A DNA stretch of 64,000 bases, from positions 868,319 through 932,318 of the forward strand of contig JANRJQ010000004.1 in assembly GCA_033763895.1 (NCBI GenBank), read 5' to 3'. The notes under the pieces are model-generated. The model was not told the DNA's origin. It worked only from the letters and a program-made list of their open reading frames with translations, and did no database searches. The stretch's first letter is position 1. Every line of letters starts with the position of its first letter. Positions 16,371-25,252 of the stretch are shown one piece after another. This DNA comes from Chloroherpetonaceae bacterium. Lineage in GTDB: Bacteria > Bacteroidota > Chlorobiia > Chlorobiales > Thermochlorobacteraceae. The position numbers and the translations under genes were made by a program.

Positions 16371-18440
16371 CTACTTTTTCAGCCTTCCCTCATCGGAAAT
16401 CAAGTTCAAAAATAACCTTACGGCACCGTTTTGCCAAATTCGGAGTTGGCGATAAAGTGCAAGCGAAATGTAGGTGATCCGCCCTTTTCCGTAACGGGCG
16501 GTGAGAATTGATGTTGGCGGTGCAGGGTCGTTGGTGTCATTGATTTCGAGCAGGCGTTCAAATTTTGGCGAGGTTTTGGCAGTATCGCCGGAAGGCAAAT
16601 AAACCGCCCGTTCTTGAACCCAATTTTGCCAATCCGTGGGCTCAAGTCGGTTTGGGAAGTTAAAGAAGCGGTGCTTTGGGGTGAGAATTTTAACAGGAGC
16701 AGTTTCCTCTGTGACGCGTTCGGAGGTGAGCTCAATGGGAAACGGCGAAATCAATTCCCCCTCTTTCCAATCTTTCGGCTTATGATAAAAAACAATCAGA
16801 TGACCGCCCTTTTCAACATATTCCAAAAGTTGCTTACGGTGCTTCACAATATCAGGCCGATACAAATGCGCACGAAGGTCAACGATGAGGGTTTGAAAGG
16901 CTTTTAACCGGGAGTTTTTAACCGTTTTTTCTAATGTGAGCGAATCCAAAGGCGTAAAGTCGATTTCCATTTGCGCAAAGAAATCACGTAAGGTTCGATC
17001 GTAGGTTTCAATTAATCCAATCGGCCGCATCGAACTGTCTTTTGTTGCAAGAACCGGGGCAATAAAGAGCGTTTTTTCAACTTTTCGGAACCGCTCGGTA
17101 TCACTCGAATTGATTGGTTTTAAGGAAAGCTCAACCCGGATTGATTCAAATTTTGGGTCTGCCTCAAGCCAAACGGAAAGCGTGTCTTTTAGCCGAAACC
17201 GTTTTTCACGCGCAAAAAGATATGAACGCTGTGCGATGAGCCGCCTTTCTTTTGGCGAAACAAGATGGGCGGTAAGCAAGACAGGCAATATTTCACCTGT
17301 GGCGTTCACGGCCACAAACTCAATCTCTCGCCGATATCGAACCGGAAATTGCGGGCTATAGGCGTCTTCTTCAATGCGCTTTTTCAGCATTACTTGTGGT
17401 GAGGCGAAAAGGAGTAGCGGCGGCATCGGTTGAAACGGGTATCCACTTTTTTCCCACTCCCGGAGCGGGTAAATGATTTTTTTATTTATCGAAAGCCCTT
17501 CCTCAAGCCTTAAACCCGTCCGATTGTTTTCACCACGGCTTCTTGTAAGCCAATATCGATGCGGCAAATAAAAGAAAGGAAAAGTGATGGGCGAAATTTT
17601 ATCCATCCCTTGCGATTTATGTTCCGCAAGTGCGCGAAAGGCGCGATTCCGATAGGTTTCTTTTTCTATGATTGTGTCATGAGTCTTGCCTTGTGTTTCA
17701 ACAAGTGAATCCACTGGGATTAAGATTGAAGCGTGAGCGCTGTCGCGAAAAATCCGCGTAAAAAGCCTTGAAGTTTGCCAAGGGCGAATTCCATTTCGAA
17801 ACTGATGCGGGCAGAAAGTTGAGTCGGCCGCTTTTTCGAATGCTTCGAAAATTGAAATTCCGACCGCCTGATGATTGCCGTGCTGACGAAACGGTTTTGT
17901 GGTGATGGTATCGTGATTGGAGATAATAATATCGGGCTGAATCAAGCGAATGGCATAAACCACGTGCTCGATGACGCGGTTTTTTCCACCCCATCGTTGA
18001 AAGGTTTCGGTCGCGGTTTTTGAAAATCCAAAGTCTTCGAATCCCAAAAAGAAGGTTTCTGTTCCAAGCTGAGAAGCCGCGCGATAAGTTTCGTTTGTAC
18101 GGATATAAGCCAATTCGTCGTAAAGTGCTGAACCAATTTCGTTTTGACCGCCTTCGCCTCGGGTAAAAAAGATGCTATAGGTTTCTGTGTTGGGCATTTC
18201 GGCATAATATGAGAGTGTCGCACCGTCTTCATCATCAGGGTGAGCAGAAAAAGCCAAGACGCGCAATTTCGTGGTTGTGGAATCTTCGTTCACACCCCAT
18301 CCATTTTCACCCGCTTTAAGATGGATTGAACAATCGTAAAAAAAAGGGATAAGAAGCGAGGCAATTAACGCTTTCAACAGGCGATTTGAGAAGAGGGAAT
18401 TATGAACGAAGAACTGCTGATTCTGCAATTGATTTTTCAC
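16371..18440 (-). CDS. PIG-L (LmbE-like) deacetylase-family exported protein
   Basis: A 689-residue protein with an N-terminal hydrophobic export segment (LLKALIASLLIPFFYDCS; the Cys could be a lipobox but the preceding residues are atypical). Residues about 58-300 form the PIG-L/LmbE domain: FSAHPDDED (H67, D69, D70) supplies the metal-binding and catalytic residues and RQHGNHQAVG the third ligand. Members hydrolyse N-acetyl groups from sugars. The middle is beta-rich, and residues about 520-660 resemble a glutamine-amidotransferase-like flavodoxin fold (LIVDLRAHLYRPDIVKHR, GGHLIVFYHKP) without an obvious catalytic Cys. This architecture is common in Bacteroidetes. The 5' end overlaps the histidine kinase gene by 41 nt, which suggests one operon, though a later start cannot be excluded. 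Confidence 0.85.
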   Translation of the reverse strand: MKNQLQNQQFFVHNSLFSNRLLKALIASLLIPFFYDCSIHLKAGENGWGVNEDSTTTKLRVLAFSAHPDDEDGATLSYYAEMPNTETYSIFFTRGEGGQNEIGSALYDELAYIRTNETYRAASQLGTETFFLGFEDFGFSKTATETFQRWGGKNRVIEHVVYAIRLIQPDIIISNHDTITTKPFRQHGNHQAVGISIFEAFEKAADSTFCPHQFRNGIRPWQTSRLFTRIFRDSAHASILIPVDSLVETQGKTHDTIIEKETYRNRAFRALAEHKSQGMDKISPITFPFFYLPHRYWLTRSRGENNRTGLRLEEGLSINKKIIYPLREWEKSGYPFQPMPPLLLFASPQVMLKKRIEEDAYSPQFPVRYRREIEFVAVNATGEILPVLLTAHLVSPKERRLIAQRSYLFAREKRFRLKDTLSVWLEADPKFESIRVELSLKPINSSDTERFRKVEKTLFIAPVLATKDSSMRPIGLIETYDRTLRDFFAQMEIDFTPLDSLTLEKTVKNSRLKAFQTLIVDLRAHLYRPDIVKHRKQLLEYVEKGGHLIVFYHKPKDWKEGELISPFPIELTSERVTEETAPVKILTPKHRFFNFPNRLEPTDWQNWVQERAVYLPSGDTAKTSPKFERLLEINDTNDPAPPTSILTARYGKGRITYISLALYRQLRIWQNGAVRLFLNLISDEGRLKK

Positions 18441-20058
18441 GAGATTTTATTTCTTGAGTCACATTTTGAACCAATGCACGATTTCCTTCTTGCGCCCCAT
18501 TTTGAGAGGCGTTTGTGGCAAGTGCAACATCCGGATCCTTCAGTTTATCTTCAAACCTTGAAAGAAACAATACGGGCAAGCGAATCGAAACCGTTGCCCC
18601 ACCGCCCCGCCGATTCAAGAGTTCAATTTGGCCGTGATGTTCATGAATAATTTTATAACAAATTGCCAGCCCTAAACCTGTTCCGCTTGACTTTGTCGTA
18701 AAAAAGGGATCAAAAACTTTTGATAATACTTGCGATGGGGCTCCGGGGCCGGTGTCGTGAAAAAGTGTTTCGACATAAGGCCGTGTTTCGCCGCCCGTGA
18801 ACACAATGGTTTGATGGGCTGTAATTTCTAATTTTTTTTCAGTAGCCCCGAGCCCGCCATTGGCTTGGTTCATTGCCTCGACGGCATTCATAACCACATT
18901 CAGAAATACCTGCCTGATTTGATCAGCATCCACACGCAGCATTGGTAAATTGGGTTCATAATGCTTGAACACTTGAACCCCGCTTGACTTGAAATTTTCT
19001 GCCAGAAGTGCAAGCACAGAATCAATGATTTCAGGAACCGCGATTTTGACAATTCGTTGCCGCTTATGGCGTGCAAAGGCGAAGGTATCTTCAATGAATT
19101 TATTGATCCGCGAGACTTCCTGAGAAATTTGATTCACATATTGGTACATCTCGGTTTTCGGATCTAAATCCACACTAATGGCTTGTACCATCGATTTGAT
19201 TCCGGCAAGCGGATTTTTGACTTCATGCGAAATCGCTGCCGCGATTTCTCCCAAAGTCTGCATCTTTTCTGATTTCTCGGCTTGAACGCGTCTGATTTTA
19301 TCTTCGGTAATATCTTTGAAAATGACCATCGCCCCAAGCATCGCGCCATTATCATCAAAGCGCGGGGTAATTGTATAACCGACGCTCATTTCTACAAAAG
19401 ACGAGGCTGAAAACTCGCCACGGAAACTTTTACCTTCTCGAATATTTTTTCGCTCATCCTCGGTTAGCATCAAAAAATGTTCGACTCGCCGCCCGTAAAC
19501 ATCTTCTTCCGAAAGCCCCATTAACAGTTGTGCAGCTGAATTTATCCCCACGATCCGATTGTCACTATCCAAAATCAAAACCGGCTGCTCAATTTTCTGA
19601 ATCGTATTTGGCACTTTCTTCACCTTAGGAGAAAGAACGGCATGCGCGCTATTTTTTAGTTTGATATGCAGCTCTTTTTGCTGCGCTAGAGAATGAGCGC
19701 GCTTGCGTTGTAGCCGATAGAAGGAAGAAATTACCTCGGCTGAGTCTTCAGCAAAATGACCGGTGGGGTGAAAAATATCGGAGGCAAATGTTCGAATCGC
19801 GCGGGTCACAACGGTAAGCTCACGGTTATGAATTAGGGCGGAAATCGGTGCGGCATTCAATCGGGATTGGAGCAGAATCAGTGCATCGGTTTGAAGCTGA
19901 CTGCCATTATAATCTGCAAAAACAACTTCCGTCGTTTGTGGAACCAAGTCTAACTCATTGTAAGTATAAGTTTCAACCGTAATTGCTTGCTGAGAAAAAA
20001 GCCTCGGCAATAGATTCGCCTGCTCAGGGTGATCGGTGATAACCGCAACAAATGGCAT
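18400..20058 (-). CDS. PAS-domain sensor histidine kinase (NtrB-like)
   Basis: A 552-residue cytoplasmic kinase. Residues 1-110 look like a receiver-type Rossmann fold (VAVITDHPEQANLLPRLF, VVFADYNGSQLQTDALILL) but lack a clear phospho-acceptor arrangement, so this is probably a pseudo-receiver. A linker leads to a PAS domain (about 150-260) and the HisKA helix with the phosphoacceptor H278 in ISHEVKNPLAG. The ATPase domain has the N box (NVVMNAVEAM), G1 (HDTGPGAP), the F box (FDPFFTTKSSGTG) and G2 (GLGLAI). The C-terminal 55 residues are a low-complexity tail. No response regulator gene is adjacent, so its partner is unknown. It precedes and overlaps the PIG-L gene. Confidence 0.93.
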   Translation of the reverse strand: MPFVAVITDHPEQANLLPRLFSQQAITVETYTYNELDLVPQTTEVVFADYNGSQLQTDALILLQSRLNAAPISALIHNRELTVVTRAIRTFASDIFHPTGHFAEDSAEVISSFYRLQRKRAHSLAQQKELHIKLKNSAHAVLSPKVKKVPNTIQKIEQPVLILDSDNRIVGINSAAQLLMGLSEEDVYGRRVEHFLMLTEDERKNIREGKSFRGEFSASSFVEMSVGYTITPRFDDNGAMLGAMVIFKDITEDKIRRVQAEKSEKMQTLGEIAAAISHEVKNPLAGIKSMVQAISVDLDPKTEMYQYVNQISQEVSRINKFIEDTFAFARHKRQRIVKIAVPEIIDSVLALLAENFKSSGVQVFKHYEPNLPMLRVDADQIRQVFLNVVMNAVEAMNQANGGLGATEKKLEITAHQTIVFTGGETRPYVETLFHDTGPGAPSQVLSKVFDPFFTTKSSGTGLGLAICYKIIHEHHGQIELLNRRGGGATVSIRLPVLFLSRFEDKLKDPDVALATNASQNGAQEGNRALVQNVTQEIKSREKSIAESAVLRS

Positions 20059-20169
20059 TGAGTCTTTTTTTTAATTCAAAACTTTTGATATTCAAACACA
20101 TCATCAAGCGCTTTACTTAAAAAGCAAGCAAACAGGATAAATCTTTAGGAATTAGCTTATTGAAAAATA

Positions 20170-21054
20170 CTAAGTAAAATACTTTGCTGCCGTAAGCGCA
20201 GACCCAAGCGCTTTAATCTCAGAAGCGTTGAGCGTTGGATTGTTAATAGTGGATTTCGGGGCAACCACGCCAATTACATCAACAAAAGCCGCATTCGAAA
20301 TAAATGCTCTTGCCGCTCCGCCGCCAGAACTTCCTGCAGCTAAAATTGGGAACGCTGTTTTTTGGGTTTTGATCTCCTCAATGGCTTTGATTTCGCGGAG
20401 TGCAAAATAAGCCGCATCACTCTCGGATTGTAACTCCCAATAACCAACCTTTGAAATTTCTCCATTTCTTGCTACTGAGACAGCCAAGTAGTTTGGCTCC
20501 AATTCCAACAGGATGAATTGCGAATGACTCATTAAACAAGCTGCAACGAGTGAAAAATGAGATACGTCAATCAAATTAATTTCTTTTCGAATTGGGGAAA
20601 AAAGCAATTGCAACCGTGTAAGATTTCGTTTTGGAATAAATGCCAGTGCGTAATTTTCAAAAGGCAAATGTGAATGATCTGAAAGTTTGAAGGGCTGTGC
20701 GATAAAATCTGCAGGGTTTGAGAGAAATTGCTCCGCCTCAAATTCCAATTCTGCCGCGAAATCAACGGGGGTTAAATCGGAATCCACTTGAGCGGTGAGG
20801 CATCGCGCACCATTCATCAGCAAATTCACAGCTACCTTATCGGTTTTAAACCTTTTAAGTTTTTCAGCCAGTCTTGTAGAAAGGTCTAAAATGAGTTTGC
20901 TATTCCCTCGTTCAAAAATTTCGCTGTAAATATCGTAATCCGTTGAAAGCAATTCTTGCGCTTCGATTTTAACAGCAAAGTCAGAAGAAATTGTGGTATC
21001 GATAATGGTAACACTATTTCTTTCGAGTGAAACAGACAATTGGCTATGCGGCAT
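20170..21054 (-). CDS. Hypothetical protein, possibly PilM/actin-like
   Basis: A 294-residue cytoplasmic protein without signal peptide or membrane segment. The order of elements recalls PilM/FtsA-like actin folds: an opening beta hairpin (VSLERNSVTIIDT), a segment of alternating helices with KVAVNLLMNG, then DFAAELEFEAEQFL (PilM proteins carry a similar acidic helix), LAFIPKRNLTRLQLLF, and a second half with QFILLELEPNYLAVSVARNGEI and ILAAGSSGGGAARAF. Canonical nucleotide-binding motifs are not clear. If it is PilM-like it would act in type IV pilus or competence assembly, which agrees with the neighbouring ComEA-like gene; no other pil genes are present. I hold this weakly. Confidence 0.4.
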   Translation of the reverse strand: MPHSQLSVSLERNSVTIIDTTISSDFAVKIEAQELLSTDYDIYSEIFERGNSKLILDLSTRLAEKLKRFKTDKVAVNLLMNGARCLTAQVDSDLTPVDFAAELEFEAEQFLSNPADFIAQPFKLSDHSHLPFENYALAFIPKRNLTRLQLLFSPIRKEINLIDVSHFSLVAACLMSHSQFILLELEPNYLAVSVARNGEISKVGYWELQSESDAAYFALREIKAIEEIKTQKTAFPILAAGSSGGGAARAFISNAAFVDVIGVVAPKSTINNPTLNASEIKALGSALTAAKYFT

Positions 21055-21160
21055 CCTTTTTTGTTGTCGATAAAGATGAATTCTTGGGCTGAGCAGTTTT
21101 ATTTTAAAATACTCTTTCTCTGCCTTATTTCGCTATGTCTTTGAAAAATAGGTCTGCCCG

Positions 21161-21718
21161 TCAGCGGGTTTGCGTGGTATCAAGCGTGAGATATCGCTTG
21201 TAATTATTTAATGTTTTTTCTCCAATTCCTCTTACCATTAAAAGTTCATCAAGTGAGTACAACTTCCCACCTTGTGACTTTCGAAATCGTATGATTCGAT
21301 TGGCCAATGCCGGCTCGATATAGGGAAGCGTTTTGAGCAGATCCTCTTCGGTTGCAGTATTAATATTTAATTTTGTTCCTTGACCGGTGATATCGAGATT
21401 TCCACTTTTCCGAGATTCTGATTTTTCTTCTTGTTTTTCATTTGATGTCATACCTCTAACCGTGCCTTGAGAATCAACGAGTGTTGGATAAGGATTGCTC
21501 AATTCCAATAGCAAAGAATCACTTTCCATAAGGCTATCCGCTTCCGTTTCATAAAAAATTTCCGCTCGAATCTCACGTAGTAACCTGTCGCGACTCACGG
21601 AGCCTTGCCAAATTTGTGCCAGAATTCCAATGAGAAATAAGCTAATAAGCCCAACGATAATGATGATTTCCGCCCGAAGAATTCCGAGTTTTGTCGCAAA
21701 TTGATTCAGCCACTTCAT
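21161..21718 (-). CDS. ComEA-like helix-hairpin-helix DNA-binding protein
   Basis: A 185-residue protein with an N-terminal membrane anchor (IIIIVGLISLFLIGILAQIW, residues about 18-38), a polar linker, and a C-terminal double helix-hairpin-helix module (about 112-180): LNINTATEEDLLKTLPYIEPALANRIIRFRK and LYSLDELLMVRGIGEKTLNNYKRYL. NINTA is the signature start of the ComEA family, which binds incoming DNA at the envelope during transformation. Bacteroidetes have many such HhH proteins, some with other roles. The gene is divergent from the isc operon, with 338 nt between them. Confidence 0.82.
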   Translation of the reverse strand: MKWLNQFATKLGILRAEIIIIVGLISLFLIGILAQIWQGSVSRDRLLREIRAEIFYETEADSLMESDSLLLELSNPYPTLVDSQGTVRGMTSNEKQEEKSESRKSGNLDITGQGTKLNINTATEEDLLKTLPYIEPALANRIIRFRKSQGGKLYSLDELLMVRGIGEKTLNNYKRYLTLDTTQTR

Positions 21719-21782
21719 CGATTTTTCTTTTCGTCTCGTTTTCTACAAAGATAAGTCAACGCCAATAAATACGATTTTTTTC

Positions 21783-21813
21783 TTGAAATAAGACTAAATT
21801 AGTCGTACTTTTG
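21783..21813 (+). promoter_or_regulatory. Promoter with Rrf2/IscR-type operator, site 1
   Basis: The perfect palindrome GACTAAATTAGTC (21792-21804) lies between a TTG at 21783-21785 and TACTTTTG at 21806-21813. The latter fits the Bacteroidetes -7 element TAnnTTTG, 20 nt from the TTG. The palindrome resembles the core of E. coli type 1 IscR sites (GACTA...TAGTC). Its position between the two promoter elements would give repression. It lies 253 nt before iscR, with a terminator in between. Confidence 0.65.
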
Positions 21814-21819
21814 AAACGT

Positions 21820-21955
21820 CACGAGATTCAATTCTGTTTAATTAACTGTAAAATAAAAAATTGTCTTCGGTCTAATCCATTGATGTCTTAAGGCTTGCTT
21901 GGATTGATTTTGAATAGACTGTCTTCCAAAAGCCGACCAAATCGGCTTTTTCAAA
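21820..21955 (+). ncRNA. Candidate Fe-S-regulated small RNA or terminated leader
   Basis: From the predicted start of operator/promoter 1 to the strong terminator at 21928-21951 there is no open frame worth naming. The sequence can pair in nested fashion: GTCT (21870-21873) with AGAC (21916-21919), and AATCCA (21874-21879) with TGGATT (21900-21905). A transcript of about 130 nt ending in an intrinsic terminator is therefore predicted. It could be a trans-acting RNA controlled by the iscR-like regulator, or an attenuated isc leader. This is inference without expression data. Confidence 0.35.
21928..21951 (+). terminator. Intrinsic terminator upstream of iscR
   Basis: AAAAGCCGA (21928-21936), loop CCAAA, TCGGCTTTT (21942-21950) and a further T. 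It lies between two divergent genes where neither ends, so it must stop a transcript that starts inside this intergenic region. Confidence 0.8.
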
Positions 21956-21967
21956 CGCTCGAAATAC

Positions 21968-21988
21968 GACTAAAAGAGTCTAACTTTA
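21968..21988 (+). promoter_or_regulatory. Rrf2/IscR-type operator, site 2, proximal to iscR
   Basis: GACTAAAAGAGTC (21968-21980) has the same GACT-N5-AGTC form as site 1 and is followed directly by TAACTTTA (21981-21988), one base from TAnnTTTG. Its placement relative to the -7-like element copies site 1. A clear -33 element is not seen. It is probably the operator of the isc operon itself. Confidence 0.6.
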
Positions 21989-22056
21989 ATCATACCTTAC
22001 GTAACTTTAGAAATTGACTCTTTACGGTGCTTTTTTTTGGATAGTAAATTTAATTT

Positions 22057-22452
22057 ATGCTACGATTAACGAAGAAATTTGAATACGGCTTAATGGCGGT
22101 TCGCTATATCGCATCTACCTCAAATGGTGAAACGGCTACCGCAAAAGAGATTTCCGAATACACCGGTGTTTCGTATGAATTGGTTTCAAAAGTACTTCAG
22201 CAACTTTCAAAAGCTAGCATTTTGAGTTCCGTTCAAGGGGTCAAGGGTGGTTACCGGCTCAATCGACCAGCAGCCGATATCTCTTTTACCGAAATCGCTG
22301 AAGCCATTGAGGAACCGATTGAGCTTATAGAATGCGAGAGCGGCTCCGGTTGCGGCGCAGTATCGCTTTGCACCATAAAGAGACCATTGACACGATTGCA
22401 AACTCGATTTAAAGAAATATTCGACGAAGCGACTGTCGCAGAATTACTTTGA
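22057..22452 (+). CDS. iscR: Rrf2-family iron-sulfur regulator (IscR-like)
   Basis: A 131-residue Rrf2 regulator. The N-terminal winged helix ([17 protein letters not shown] ... [37 protein letters not shown]) is full length. Three cysteines, C93, C99 and C105, have the C-x5-C-x5-C spacing of IscR, which ligates a [2Fe-2S] cluster. By analogy it would repress the isc operon when its cluster is present and release when Fe-S demand rises. It is the first gene of the operon, and two palindromic GACT-N5-AGTC sites lie upstream, which supports autoregulation. SufR-type or other Rrf2 functions are the alternative, but the Cys spacing and context favour IscR. Confidence 0.9.
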   Translation: MLRLTKKFEYGLMAVRYIASTSNGETATAKEISEYTGVSYELVSKVLQQLSKASILSSVQGVKGGYRLNRPAADISFTEIAEAIEEPIELIECESGSGCGAVSLCTIKRPLTRLQTRFKEIFDEATVAELL

Positions 22453-22528
22453 AATTGATTTACAACAGAGGTTTGAATTAAGCCTTTTACCAAAATTTTT
22501 ATCACATCTAACTTTAATTTGCTTACGA

Positions 22529-23758
22529 ATGTCATTAGATCTTAGCCGCCCGATTTATATGGATAATAATGCCACTACGCCAATGGACCCGCGTGTCTTA
22601 GAGGCAATGATGCCATACTTTACCGATAAATTCGGAAACGCCGCCTCACGAAATCACGCTTTTGGTTGGGAAGCAGAAGAAGCCGTTGAACTTGCACGCG
22701 AACAAGTTGCAAAAGCTATCGGTGCCGATGCTAAAGAAATTGTGTTCACCAGCGGTGCAACGGAATCGGATAATATTGCCATCAAAGGCGCTGTTGAAAT
22801 GTATGCCGAAAAGGGCAATCATATTATCACCTTGCTTTCTGAACACAAGGCCGTCCTTGATACTTGCCGCCGTTTAGAGCGTGAAGGCAAAGCCACCGTG
22901 ACTTATCTTGCGCCACAGCCCGATGGCATTGTGAATCTTGATGAACTCGCCGCAGCCTTTACAGATAAAACCATACTCGTGGCAATTATGATGGCTAATA
23001 ATGAGATTGGGGTCATTCAACCGATGGCGAAAATCGGCGAATTATGCCGTAGCAAAGGCGTGCTCTTTTTCACCGACGCCGTTCAATCGGTTGGTAAAGT
23101 TCCGATTGATGTCAACGCAATGAAAATTGATATTCTTGCAATTTCAGGTCATAAAATTTACGGTCCTAAAGGCATTGGTGCTTTGTATGTTCGCCGCAAG
23201 AACCCTCGCGTAAAACTTAATGGCGTCATTGATGGCGGCGGACAGGAGCGCGGAATGCGCAGCGGCACGCTTAATGTTCCGGGAATCGTTGGCTTGGGCA
23301 AAGCCCTTGAACTTGCTCTTGAAGAAATGCCGGATGAAATCAAGCGCCTCACCTACCTGCGCGACAAGTTACGAGACGGCGTGATGTCTCAATTGGAAGA
23401 TGTCTATGTGAATGGCTCGATGGAAAGCCGATTGCCGGGTAACATTAATATGAGCTACGCTTATGTTGAGGGAGAAGGGCTTTTAATGGGCTTAAAAGGG
23501 CTTGCGGTTTCGAGTGGAAGTGCTTGCACAAGCGCTTCGTTAGAGCCTTCACATGTGCTTAAAGCATTAGGTGTTGGCGATGAGCTTGCTCATTCCTCAA
23601 TTCGTTATGGCTTAGGTCGCTTCACTACAGAAGAGGAAGTTGATTACGCAATCAAAATTTCCGTAGAAGCGGTGAACCGCCTGCGCGAAATGTCACCGCT
23701 CTATGAAATGGCGAAGGCCGGAATCGACTTGAAATCGGTGCAATGGAATCATCACTAA
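22529..23758 (+). CDS. iscS: Cysteine desulfurase
   Basis: A group I IscS/NifS enzyme, PLP-dependent, that takes sulfur from cysteine and passes it as persulfide to IscU. The 409-residue sequence begins [23 protein letters not shown], carries the PLP lysine K209 in [10 protein letters not shown], and the active-site loop [15 protein letters not shown] with catalytic C333. Residues for PLP contact ([21 protein letters not shown]) are present. It is 76 nt after iscR and 55 nt before iscU, in the same direction. The length and mobile loop are those of the IscS type rather than SufS. Confidence 0.95.
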   Translation: MSLDLSRPIYMDNNATTPMDPRVLEAMMPYFTDKFGNAASRNHAFGWEAEEAVELAREQVAKAIGADAKEIVFTSGATESDNIAIKGAVEMYAEKGNHIITLLSEHKAVLDTCRRLEREGKATVTYLAPQPDGIVNLDELAAAFTDKTILVAIMMANNEIGVIQPMAKIGELCRSKGVLFFTDAVQSVGKVPIDVNAMKIDILAISGHKIYGPKGIGALYVRRKNPRVKLNGVIDGGGQERGMRSGTLNVPGIVGLGKALELALEEMPDEIKRLTYLRDKLRDGVMSQLEDVYVNGSMESRLPGNINMSYAYVEGEGLLMGLKGLAVSSGSACTSASLEPSHVLKALGVGDELAHSSIRYGLGRFTTEEEVDYAIKISVEAVNRLREMSPLYEMAKAGIDLKSVQWNHH

Positions 23759-23813
23759 TAAAGACTTTTTTAACTCTTAACTCTTAACTTTTAACTCTTA
23801 ATTATTAATTTTT

Positions 23814-24236
23814 ATGGCTTACTCAGAAAAGGTTATCGATCATTACAATAACCCACGCAATGTGGGCAGTTTAGATAATAAAGACGAAGCGGTTGGCACA
23901 GGTCTGGTGGGTGCACCCGAATGCGGGGATGTCATGAAGCTTCAAATCAAAGTCAACGAAGAAACAGGCATTATTGAAGATGCCAAGTTTAAGACTTTCG
24001 GATGTGGCTCGGCTATTGCCTCTTCCTCACTAGCCACCGAGATGCTCAAAGGAAAATCGATAGAAGAAGCAGCGACGATTAAGAACACTACGATTGTTCA
24101 AGAATTGAATCTTCCGCCGGTCAAAATTCATTGCTCCGTGCTTGCTGAAGATGCCATTAAAGCGGCTGTCGAAGACTTCCGAAAGAAGCAAGAGGTCAAG
24201 CGTCAAAAGGCTCAAGAGGCTTTGGCCAATGCTTAA
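23814..24236 (+). CDS. iscU: Iron-sulfur cluster scaffold IscU
   Basis: The scaffold on which [2Fe-2S] clusters are built. All ligands are visible: C37 and D39 in GAPECGDVMKL, C64 in FGCGSAIASSS, and H106-C107 in KIHCSV. The LPPVKIHC stretch is the HscA chaperone recognition motif LPPVK, although no hscA/hscB gene is in the operon here. The 140-residue length includes a short Lys/Gln-rich C-terminal extension. It follows iscS. Confidence 0.97.
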   Translation: MAYSEKVIDHYNNPRNVGSLDNKDEAVGTGLVGAPECGDVMKLQIKVNEETGIIEDAKFKTFGCGSAIASSSLATEMLKGKSIEEAATIKNTTIVQELNLPPVKIHCSVLAEDAIKAAVEDFRKKQEVKRQKAQEALANA

Positions 24237-24322
24237 TAAAGTTTTAGAAAATGACTTTTTTGAATCAATTCTTTTCTCTGATTCTATTGGTTAGAGTATA
24301 AAGAGAATGAAAGGAGATTAAT

Positions 24323-24649
24323 ATGATTACCGTATCTGAAAATGCATTAGCGCATGTCACGCGCTTGAAGTCTCAACAGAATCTTGGAGATGATTACGGA
24401 CTTCGTGTCAGTGTAAAGGGTGGAGGTTGCTCCGGTCTTTCTTATGGGCTTGATTTTGAAAATGAAGAGAAGAAGGGCGATCAGATTTTTGAAGACAAGG
24501 GTGTCAAGCTCTTTGTTGATATGAAGTCATTTCTTTACCTCGCAGGCACTCAACTCGATTTTTCTGACGGGCTAAATGGAAAGGGCTTTCATTTTGTGAA
24601 TCCGAATGCGGCGCGTTCGTGCGGCTGTGGGGAATCGTTTTCGGTTTAG
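24323..24649 (+). CDS. iscA: HesB/IscA-type iron-sulfur carrier protein
   Basis: A 108-residue A-type carrier that receives clusters from IscU and hands them to apo-proteins. The three conserved cysteines C36 (KGGGCSGLSY), C100 and C102 (RSCGCGESF) are in place. A good ribosome binding site (AAAGGAG) precedes the ATG. It lies 86 nt after iscU and only 7 nt before the next small gene. Confidence 0.95.
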   Translation: MITVSENALAHVTRLKSQQNLGDDYGLRVSVKGGGCSGLSYGLDFENEEKKGDQIFEDKGVKLFVDMKSFLYLAGTQLDFSDGLNGKGFHFVNPNAARSCGCGESFSV

Positions 24650-24656
24650 TTTTATA

Positions 24657-24989
24657 ATGGGAGAGATAAAAACCTTTTCAGTGAAGTCTCAAGATGACTT
24701 GTGGTTTTATGAAAAGCAAATAAACCTCTTCGATATTTTAGAGTTTTTCCCTTTTGACGCCATTGGAAATGGTGAGAAGGAGGGGAAACTGATTAAAATT
24801 GAAACGGATCTGGGGTGGTCATTTGAAACCGATATTGAACGCGGGAAATTTTGTTTTCGAAAAAAATCGAAGTCGCAGCCCGGTACAGGAAAGTGGGTCG
24901 TGGAATCAGGATTAAAAGCCGGTGACCAAATTGCTCTTGAAAAGTTAGGGGAATATCACTTTAGACTTTATAAAATTAATGCTGTTTAA
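24657..24989 (+). CDS. Hypothetical protein in the isc operon
   Basis: A 110-residue soluble protein starting MGEIKTFSVKSQDDLWFYEKQINLFDILEFFPFDAIGN in segments of mixed helix and strand, followed by a Lys-rich beta domain (KGKLIKIETDLGWSFETD-like region) and ending FRLYKINAV. It has no cysteine pair or export signal. The frame is open further upstream, into iscA, but the ATG at 24657 just after the iscA stop is the sensible start. I do not recognise a family. Its tight spacing after iscA suggests an accessory role in Fe-S or redox work, which is inference only. Confidence 0.65.
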   Translation: MGEIKTFSVKSQDDLWFYEKQINLFDILEFFPFDAIGNGEKEGKLIKIETDLGWSFETDIERGKFCFRKKSKSQPGTGKWVVESGLKAGDQIALEKLGEYHFRLYKINAV

Positions 24990-25066
24990 GCCTAACGAAT
25001 CATTTTTTTCTGTATTATACTGAGTACAATTTCTTAGAAGTACATTTTCACTAAGGAGAAACCATC

Positions 25067-25249
25067 ATGCTCGAAACACTTTTTATTTTAAGCGGACTTG
25101 CCTTGACAATGGCCTTATTTTTGGATTTTCCAAAGGAAATAATGGTCACTTTTGTTCAAATTTCCTACAATAAAATATTTGGACAAGAACGCAATTCATC
25201 TCCTTCAGCCCAAGATTCTCGGGTATTTTTCAAACACAGACGTTACTAA
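25067..25249 (+). CDS. Small single-span membrane protein
   Basis: A 60-residue product with an N-terminal hydrophobic helix (LFILSGLALTMALFLDF) and a basic C-terminus ending FFKHRRY. A strong ribosome binding site (AAGGAG, 25053-25058) is 8 nt before the ATG, good support for a real gene. It is followed after 3 nt by the DUF2480-like gene, so the two are probably coupled. No family recognised. Confidence 0.6.
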   Translation: MLETLFILSGLALTMALFLDFPKEIMVTFVQISYNKIFGQERNSSPSAQDSRVFFKHRRY

Positions 25250-25252
25250 CTT

